Shown piece after piece: positions 58,321 through 64,000 of a stretch of DNA of 64,000 bases; positions within the stretch are counted from its first letter, which is position 1, and each line of letters opens with the position of its first letter. The DNA is taken from contig JABACO010000002.1 of assembly GCA_013339895.1 (NCBI GenBank), forward strand, positions 7,348,924 to 7,412,923. Direction: 5' to 3'. The notes below the pieces were generated by a model. The model was not told where the DNA came from. It searched no databases and worked only from the letters and a program-made list of their open reading frames with translations. The DNA is from Ephydatia muelleri. Lineage: Eukaryota > Porifera > Demospongiae > Spongillida > Spongillidae. The translations under genes were made by a program, and so were the position numbers.

Positions 58321-61300
58321 TCATACCTCTGGCCACACAATAATCTTGTTGATTCTTGAGGTACAAACTGATGCCGTCGACTTAACATCACTTTCAGTCT
58401 CCATGAGATAATGAAATATCTCCAACACCTTTAGAGGGTTCAGAGTTGACTGGAAAATAAGTGCTGAATCTATTTGAACATGTTTACCATATCACAGCAA
58501 TGCTGTAAAGGCCAATTTGCATCTGCTTTAAGGCATTTTTCAATGGCAGGAATGTGCCGAAAAAATACACTTTTTTTTTTTCCAGACTGGATCACTCTTA
58601 TTGTAGGCTAAATATGTGAAAAGTAGAAGTATAAAAGTAGCAAACAATAAATGTTACACCTACTTCCATTTCTTTCACAACTTTTCTGATAAATTCCCTT
58701 TCAAATGGGCATTGTTCTTCCCTGCAATGAAATAAATCCATATGCATGCATGCATAGTTTGTGATGCAAATGTTTGATGTCCTTACGTGTATGGCATCCT
58801 TTTCAATCTAGGAAGGTAATTGAAGTAGTGATCCTTACCCCATTTAAGACCAAATATATCATTTGGATCTGGTTCATTTTCATAAGTAGGAACTAAAAAA
58901 TTGGGATCTGCCGTTCTCTCTTCATCACTTTCATCAGCATCATCTTCATCATCCATGTCACCATCGTCACCAAGCTGATCAGTTTGATCAATCTCCATAT
59001 CATCACAATCACTCTGCCCATGTTTAGCAGTATCATCCTGTATGCCACTATGACTATCATCAATGGCTATAGAGACACATGAAGACCTCTGCTACGAAAA
59101 ATAAATTTAAAACTTCATGCATGTTTCAAATTTAAATTAGCTTACATCTGATTGCAGTGCATAGAGCACTCCACAAGACAGCTCATGAGCCATTTGAAGT
59201 CTAAATCCACCCATCATTTCCTATACAACTGCAAATCAATACACCATGTGAACATTGTAGCACAATACCTGAGTATGAAGGCATGGGTAGCCTTCCACAA
59301 GCAATCTTGCTGCCTATACAACGTGCTGAGCTAGACGCACAGTAAAGTTTTGAATACTTCTACTTACAAAACACACAAAGGCACCACAATCATGTGAATT
59401 CTTCTGCATACTGTGATTTGAAGTCTAAAAGAGTAAAGTGTTCATTTACTATGTACAACACATGTAAGCACTAAAGCTGTACTGCGTCATTGTACTTCCA
59501 GTCTGATCGTAACATTTGAATGTTCCAAGCATATCTCATCTCATTGGCCAAATACATCCTTTATGCACACGCACACACAAACTGCATTTATGCATGAATG
59601 CACAGACGTACTGATCTTACCAAATCCAATTTATAGCGTCATAATTTGATTGCTGCAAAGAATCTATGCAATGGATTTCATGTACTTGGGGATAAACAAC
59701 CTATAGAGGAGTGCTTATAGTACATTAAGTGAAACATAACCCATTCAACCAACCACTAGACACCAATGCTGTGGTGTATGCACAGGGAAAAGTAGACAGT
59801 CATAATCCATGATGTTTTTCACCTGTGTTAAGATGATTAGTGTTTTGAATGCATGTTTTTCAAGATCACTTTACCTTGCAATGCCTCCGCACTGCATTAT
59901 AACCTTTGTCTTTATATACTGGCAGAAAGGTTGGATCAAAGCAGAAAACTTTCTGTCCCTGAAAAACAACATAAACTTGTTGAAATGTATACAAGTGCAA
60001 TCAACTACATTCAGTTTTGAGTCTTGAAGTAGATCCATGTATGATGTGATAATCTGTTGAGTGCAAACTACATTATTTCCATCATTTATAGTTAAAATGT
60101 CACCTTTGAATCAATCCATTCTCCTGCCATCAAGGACATTAAATTGCACTTTTCTAACTGGAATCGTGAATGTGGTTTGGCCCCTTTCATTTTAAGCTGC
60201 ATGTTATGAATTTAGTTGACAATTATCTAGCATTATTAACAAGAGACACAAACCTCTGATTCCAATTGAATCGTCAAACCTGTGTACTCCTACAATGTAT
60301 ATAATGTAGTTACTCACTGACCTTTGTGCATGCACGGTTTTCAAGTAACTTACAAGTTCAGTGAATTTCAACAAATATGGTGGAGGTATAGAAGAATTGC
60401 ATTTATCAAGCAATACCTAAAGAAAAAGTACTGATGAGTTGTACACAAAACGTCCACACATACGGATGCCATGAGAGCTGTGTAAATGGCAATCGTAGCA
60501 TTTTCCTACAAAGAAAATAATGATTAAAACTACTTTTGAATACATTGAATTGCTTACTTGCACTTCTGGTGAGTTATTATAATCTTGATTTGAAATTACG
60601 CTAACTCTGGTATCATTGTAGCTTATCCACTCATTTCTACTTCGCACAGCACACGTGTCTAAAGCATTGCATGGTTTATCAGCATTTAATAGCAATATTG
60701 TGGAATTTACAGTGTCCTCCTTTTAAACTTTTTCCGTGATGAAGCCAGCAAAGATGGAAACTCATTACAACATAACTCTCCACATTCATTTCGTAACTTA
60801 CCACCAAAGCACGTAATTCATAGTCATGAATCTCATCAGAGTATTGATGTAAAACTTTGCATGACCTGTCAAACACCGAGTCATTAAATGCATTTTTGCT
60901 TAATGTTACAACCTTGGAAAGTTAACTCTGGTGTTTAGTTTCCTGCAATTCCATTGAAAATTAGAATTAGCAAAGTCCATATGATAACATAAAGAATTTA
61001 TAACAATACCATTAAATGAGATTCTAAGCTCTCTTTCAGCAAAGCTTGGTCATCCCAATCATGTTCACTTGCAGCATCTTCATCGTCCTCTGGTACACTC
61101 ATCACCTTTCTCTGTGCACAAGCACCCTCAAATTCTAGCGGGGGTGAATCCTTCACTTGCTGCTTCAGTTGGGTGGAGACACTCTTTTTCCCACGACGAG
61201 GCACCTTCTCCTCCTGTAACACAACCACCCTGTTCTCCAGATCATCATCCATGGTAAACTGATTACCTTGTTCTGTGGACAAGCCAACTCAAATTCTAGC

Positions 61301-61795
61301 GGGGGTAAATCCTTCACTTGCTGCTTCAGTTGGGTCGAGACACTCTTTTTCCCATGACCAGGCACCTTCTCCTCCTGTAACACAACCACCCTGTTCTCCA
61401 GATCATCACCCACCTCACCCTTATCCAAAGATATCTTCACAATCTTCTCGTCATGGTTTTGGATCTGGATCTCCACTGAAAAAATGAGACAACTGATCAA
61501 TGGATGAATAAGAGTCAATACATACCAAGGGCTTTGTCAATCTTCACCTTGTTGCGATACCAGCACATGTAAACAGAGTAGACATACTTTTCTGATGGAT
61601 TTTTGCAAGATGACAATGCTGCAGCAACTAAGAACCAGAATCCACCAGGGGGAGTTCGTGAATGATTTGGTGGAGGCCATACTCCCTCTCTTAAAACACC
61701 AATGAGTTCTTCCAAAATAATGTTGTACTTCTTCTTGTTCGGCTGAATAACATAATTAATAAAATGCACACTTTTTGAAAAGAAAAAACTACCAT
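58321..61795 (-). CDS. Ulp1/SENP-like (C48) cysteine protease, about 760 residues, 22 exons
   Basis: Exons in order: 61795-61793 (ATG alone), 61742-61526, 61475-61267, 61213-61010, 60912-60802, 60719-60558, 60505-60464, 60416-60354, 60289-60254, 60196-60104, 60053-60009, 59958-59875, 59822-59754, 59700-59621, 59558-59483, 59424-59368, 59313-59269, 59220-59146, 59091-58787, 58721-58664, 58607-58488, 58449-58321. All junctions are GT..AG, the frame is kept throughout, and most introns are about 50 bp. The protease core starts near GEWIDSK / IITSYMDLLQDSKLN, then GYNAVRRHCK, VHTPQHWCLV (His442), HCIDSL (Asp459), and MQKNSHDCGAFVC (Gln505, Cys511). His-Asp (17) and Gln-Cys (6) spacings equal those of yeast Ulp1 (His514, Asp531, Gln574, Cys580). 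Such enzymes cleave SUMO or related modifiers. The N-terminal 210 residues are unrecognised, and an acidic DMDDEDDADESDEE tail follows the core. Flanked by inverted arrays. Confidence 0.85.
61127..61408 (-). repeat. 161-bp tandem duplication inside the protease gene
   Basis: 61127-61247 and 61288-61408 are about 95 percent alike and encode DDLENRVVVLQEEKVP ... TQLKQQVKD twice. In my model the start of the second copy (61214-61266) acts as a 53-bp intron, which keeps the frame; the exact junction here is uncertain. Confidence 0.85.
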
Positions 61796-61839
61796 TCTTC
61801 CAACTTTAGAAAAACTGTGCATGCAAATTGTTTGTAATG

Positions 61840-61848
61840 CTTTTATAG
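61840..61848 (-). promoter_or_regulatory. TATA box of the protease gene
   Basis: CTATAAAAG on the minus strand, 45 bp upstream of the start codon. Transcription would begin near 61815, giving a very short 5' leader. The array begins only about 110 bp further upstream. Confidence 0.6.
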
Positions 61849-61959
61849 GTCAAGCAGATTCCAGAACTTTCCGAAGTTTTAACCCCTCAATACATATTAC
61901 CACCTGATCATGCTGTCTCACACCATCTCTCACAATCTAACTCAACAAGAAGGTGTGAA

Positions 61960-64000
61960 GCCATGGCTACCATGGACTTGCCACTAGCACAGGCATGTCA
62001 TGCTGTGTGTGATGTCTCAGTAGCGCAGCCTCACCAGTATTTTGGTTTGTTTGGTTGGGGGCATGCAACTCTTAAAATTGTTCCTATGTATGCACACTTG
62101 AACCTCTCCTGTTCAAAAAGGGGAGGGGCCAAGGGCATGCCACTAGCATAGGCATGTCATGTGGGCTGTGTGTGATGTCTGAGTAGTGCAGCCTCACCTG
62201 TATTTTGGTTTGTTTGGTTGGGGGCTTGAAACTGTTAAAATTGTTCCTATGTATGCACACTTGAACCTCTCCTGTTCAAAAAGGGGAGGGGCCATGGGCG
62301 TGCCACTAGCATAGGCATGTTATGTGGGCTGTGTGTGATGTCTGAGTAGTGCAGCCTCACCTGTATTTTGGTTTGTTTGGTTTGGGGGCAAGCAACTCTT
62401 AAAATTGCTATGTATGCACACTTGAACCTCTCCTGTTCAAAAAGGGGAGGGGCCATGGGCGTGCCACTAGCATAGGCATGTCATGTGGGCTGTGTGTGAT
62501 GTCTCAGTAGTGCAGCCTCACCTGTATTTTGGTTTGTTTGGTTTGGGGGCAAGCAACTCTTAAAATTGCTCCTATGTATGCACACTTGAACCTCTCCTGT
62601 TCAAAAAGGGGAGGGGCCATGGGCGTGCCACTAGCATAGGCATGTCATGTGGGCTGTGTGTGATGTCTTAGTAGTGCAGCTTCACCTGTATTTTGGTTTT
62701 TTTGGTTGGGGGCATGCAACTCTTAAAATTGTTCCTATGTATGCACACTTGAACCTCTTTGGTTCAAAAAGGGGAGGGGCCAAGGGCGTGCCACTAGCAT
62801 AGGCATGTCATGTGGGCTGTGTGTGATGTCTCAGTAGTGCAGCCTCACCTGTATTTTGGTTTGTTTGGTTTGGGGGCATGCAATTCTTAAAATTGTTCCT
62901 ATGTATGCACACTTGAACCTCTTTGGTTCAAAAAGGGGAGGGGCCAAGGGCGTGCCACTAGCATAGGCATGTCATGTGGGCTGTGTGTGATGTCTCAGTA
63001 GTGCAGCCTCACCTGTATTTTGGTTTGTTTGGTTTGGGGGCAAGCAACTCTTAAAATTCCTCCTATGTATGCACACTTGAACCACTCCTGTTCAAAAAGG
63101 GGAGGGGCCATGGGCGTGCCACTAGCATAGGCATGTCATGTGGGCTGTGTGTGATGTCTCAGTAGTGCAGCCTCACCTGTATTTTGGTTTGTTTGGTTTG
63201 GGGGCAAGCAACTCTTAAAATTGCTCCTATGTATGCACACTTGAACCTCTCCTGTTCAAAAAGGGGAGGGGCCATGGGCGTGCCACTAGCATAGGCATGT
63301 CATGTGGGCTGTGTGTGATGTCTGAGTAGTGCAGCTTCACCTGTATTTTGGTTTGTTTGGTTGGGGGCATGCAACTCTTAAAATTGTTCCTATGTATGCA
63401 CACTTGAACCTCTTTGGTTCAAAAAGGGGAGGGGCCAAGGGCGTGCCACTAGCATAGGCATGTCATGTGGGCTGTGTGTGATGTCTCAGTAGTGCAGCCT
63501 CACCTGTATTTTGGTTTGTTTGGTTTGGGGGCATGCAATTCTTAAAATTGTTCCTATGTATGCACACTTGAACCTCTCCTGTTCAAAAAGGGGAGGGGCC
63601 ATGGGCGTGCCACTAGCATAGGCATGTCATGTGGGCTGTGTGTGATGTCTCAGTAGTGCAGCCTCACCTGTATTTTGGTTTGTTTGGTTTGGGGGCAAGC
63701 AACTCTTAAAATTGCTCCTATGTATGCACACTTGAACCTCTCCTGTTCAAAAAAGGGAGGGGCCATGGGCGTGCCACTAGCATAGGCATGTCATGTGGGC
63801 TGTGTGTGATGTCTGAGTAGTGCAGCCTCACCTGTATTTTGGTTTGTTTGGTTGGGGGTATAAAATTGTCCCTATGTATGCACACTTGAACCTCTCCTGT
63901 TCAAAAAGGTGAGGGGCCAAGGGCGTGCCATTAGCATAGGCATGTCATGTGGGCTGTGTGTGATGTCTGAGTAGTGCAGCCTCACCTGTATTTTGGTTTG
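61960..64000 (-). repeat. 163-bp tandem array, right (at least 12 units, runs off the window)
   Basis: Same unit as 55985-58008 in inverted orientation (CCTCACCTGTATTTTGGTTT; CTGTTCAAAAAGGGGAGGGG). Variants include TTTGGTTCAAAAAG in place of TCCTGTTCAAAAAG (near 62757, 62927, 63413) and a unit with the 10-bp deletion near 63856, the same deletion as in the left array. The inner edge is the most divergent unit. The array is cut by the window end. Confidence 0.95.

Noticed and set aside
55985-64000. CRISPR array
   Set aside because: Units are contiguous 163-bp tandem copies without unique spacers, in intron-bearing eukaryotic DNA.
55985-64000. Polinton/Maverick, because those also carry a cysteine protease
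   Set aside because: No polymerase, integrase, ATPase or capsid gene is present, the protease is Ulp1/SENP-like and split into 22 exons, and the ends are tandem arrays.

Overview
The window looks like nuclear DNA of an early-branching animal, most likely a marine sponge. Genes are split by short introns (many about 50 bp) with GT..AG junctions. Intergenic DNA is packed with foldback MITEs, long homopolymer and CA/TG tracts and the octamer TACATGTA. One broken gene belongs to a charged-repeat family I remember from demosponge proteomes. The sponge assignment is an inference, not something a single base proves.

Layout. 1-6.5 kb is non-coding and holds five MITE-like elements. 6.6-23.9 kb is the host gene block: two tandem CABIT+SAM (GAREM-like signalling adaptor) genes at 6595-8989 and 20873-23868, both on + and both with a phase-0 intron just before the SAM exon. 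Between them lies a seven-transmembrane protein gene (13442-15126, 5' exon not found). 24-36 kb is repeat-rich: a Gypsy pol fossil, minisatellites, a decayed Merlin transposase, foldback elements, a low-complexity ORF, a broken charged-repeat gene and tRNA-derived SINE heads. 36.5-47.1 kb is bounded by inverted arms of about 750 bp, each made of two foldbacks plus a short coding remnant. Inside are nested hAT-type elements, a DIRS-type fossil, a decayed transposase of a family I associate with mushroom-forming fungi, and the tail of a second hAT protein. 47-55.6 kb is a graveyard of Penelope-like, LINE, pogo/CENP-B-like and integrase fragments.

The most interesting part is 55.9-64 kb. Two tandem arrays of a 163-bp unit face each other in opposite orientation (about 56.0-58.0 and 61.96 kb to the window end). 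Between them is a single complete-looking gene on the minus strand (58321-61795), which I could resolve into 22 small exons. It encodes a protein of about 760 residues with a full Ulp1/SENP-type cysteine-protease core (His442, Asp459, Gln505, Cys511). A TATA box lies 45 bp before its start codon. The arrangement resembles foldback/Galileo-type transposons, whose long inverted ends are built of tandem repeats, but with a SUMO-type protease gene and no recognisable transposase.

The two CABIT-SAM genes probably act in receptor-tyrosine-kinase/Grb2-type signalling. The 7TM gene between them may only be a neighbour. The rest of the window is mostly mobile DNA of several superfamilies, largely decayed.
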